From: CADEED01 sp035701825
Lineage (GTDB): Bacteria > Pseudomonadota > Gammaproteobacteria > Steroidobacterales > Steroidobacteraceae
DNA length: 7,011 nucleotides
Assembly: GCA_035701825.1 (NCBI GenBank)
Contig: DASSRK010000047.1
Span: 1-7,011, forward strand
Direction: 5' to 3'
In this document: positions 6,607 to 7,011 of the stretch, piece by piece
How the letters are laid out: each line of letters opens with the position of its first letter
Position numbering within the stretch: position 1 is the stretch's first letter
Made by a program: the position numbers and the translations under genes
Notes under the pieces: generated by a model
What the model saw: only the letters and a program-made list of their open reading frames with translations
Databases searched by the model: none
What the model was told of the DNA's origin: nothing

Positions 6607-6987
6607 ATGAAGAAATCCTCGCGCTCGGTCGATACCGAACCTGGACCCCGTCTTCATACCGTCAATCAGTATCTCGAGAAGAATTTCCCCGACTTCTTCG
6701 CCGATGCCCGTTTCCACGTTGGAAACGACGACTACTTCCTCTACGCCCGCTTCGGCAAGTACCTCGCTAGCTCCATCGAGCACCGGCGTTTCAAGAGCGA
6801 CAAGATCTCCCGCGGTTTCACCGTGCTGAACAAGCTCGCCCGCAAGGCCGAGCGTGATCCGCAGGTGCGCCACATCCTCGTGAGCGGCCCGCTCGAGGAG
6901 ATCGTCGACGAACCCAAGGCCCGCGAGATGGCGCGCAAGCGTCTGTCGCCCGCGGCGCAGAGCTACCTCGAAGGCCTCTGCGAGTAA
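6607..6987 (+). CDS. Small soluble hypothetical protein, weakly DUF7674-like
   Basis: This 126-residue protein has no signal peptide or membrane helix. It is polar and basic at the N-terminus (MKKSSRSVD), then VNQYLEKNFPDFFAD (19-33), an aromatic segment DDYFLYARFGKYLASSIEH (41-59), and a helix pair around FTVLNKLARKAERDPQVRHILVSGPLEEI (71-99). The C-terminal part is helical, with a single Cys at 125. The layout of an NFPDF-type N-terminus, then a helix, then DP-V-R--LVSGPLEE resembles the DUF7674 group of small helical proteins. I hold that match with low confidence and assign no function. It is read rightward, divergently from the lipoprotein gene, and is the only + strand gene in the window. 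A short repeat begins on its stop codon. Confidence 0.82.
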   Translation: MKKSSRSVDTEPGPRLHTVNQYLEKNFPDFFADARFHVGNDDYFLYARFGKYLASSIEHRRFKSDKISRGFTVLNKLARKAERDPQVRHILVSGPLEEIVDEPKAREMARKRLSPAAQSYLEGLCE

Positions 6988-7011
6988 GACGGTAAGACGG
7001 TGCCGTAAGAC
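6985..7011. repeat. TAAGACGG tandem repeat at the right edge
   Basis: TAAGACGG occurs twice in direct tandem (6985-6992, 6993-7000). After TGCCG, TAAGAC follows again at 7006-7011, where the window stops. The first copy includes the stop codon of the rightward gene. The array may continue beyond the window. Confidence 0.7.

Noticed and set aside
1..7011. A defence system, mobile element, CRISPR array, tRNA or rRNA.
   Set aside because: I saw no transposase, integrase, nuclease, helicase or toxin motifs, no regularly spaced repeats, no terminal inverted repeats and no structural RNA gene. The window reads as ordinary chromosome.

Overview
This is a GC-rich chromosomal window from what is most likely a Proteobacterium. 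The GltB sequence and the mix of small uncharacterised genes fit a soil-type Gammaproteobacterium such as a Steroidobacter or Xanthomonas relative, but that placement is inference. Codon third positions are strongly G/C in every called gene. No gene has a composition that stands out as recently acquired.

Five of the six genes are read leftward on the - strand. From right to left they are: a small lipoprotein with a likely NTF2-like fold (6079-6486), a charged conserved hypothetical protein (5371-5907), a membrane-anchored protein of unknown function (3900-5222), a DMT/EamA-family permease (2994-3887), and the N-terminal two thirds of gltB, the glutamate synthase large subunit (1-2846, running off the left edge). 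The sixth gene (6607-6987) is read rightward. It encodes a small soluble protein and shares a divergent promoter region with the lipoprotein gene.

The unknown membrane-anchored protein and the EamA permease are only 12 bases apart and are probably co-transcribed and translationally coupled. gltB follows after a 147-base gap with a strong ribosome binding site and two consecutive stem-loops in its leader, so it probably has its own promoter or leader control. The other gaps (148 bases at 5223-5370, 171 bases at 5908-6078, 120 bases at 6487-6606) contain palindromes, short direct repeats and possible tiny upstream frames but no convincing terminator. No RNA genes, insertion sequences, integrases, CRISPR arrays or recognisable defence modules are present.

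Only gltB has a firm function: it makes glutamate from glutamine and 2-oxoglutarate. The permease can be placed in a superfamily but not given a substrate. The other four genes are hypothetical or fold-level calls. I found no clear new multi-gene system. The best leads are the unknown protein and permease pair, the structured gltB leader, and the repeat at the right edge.
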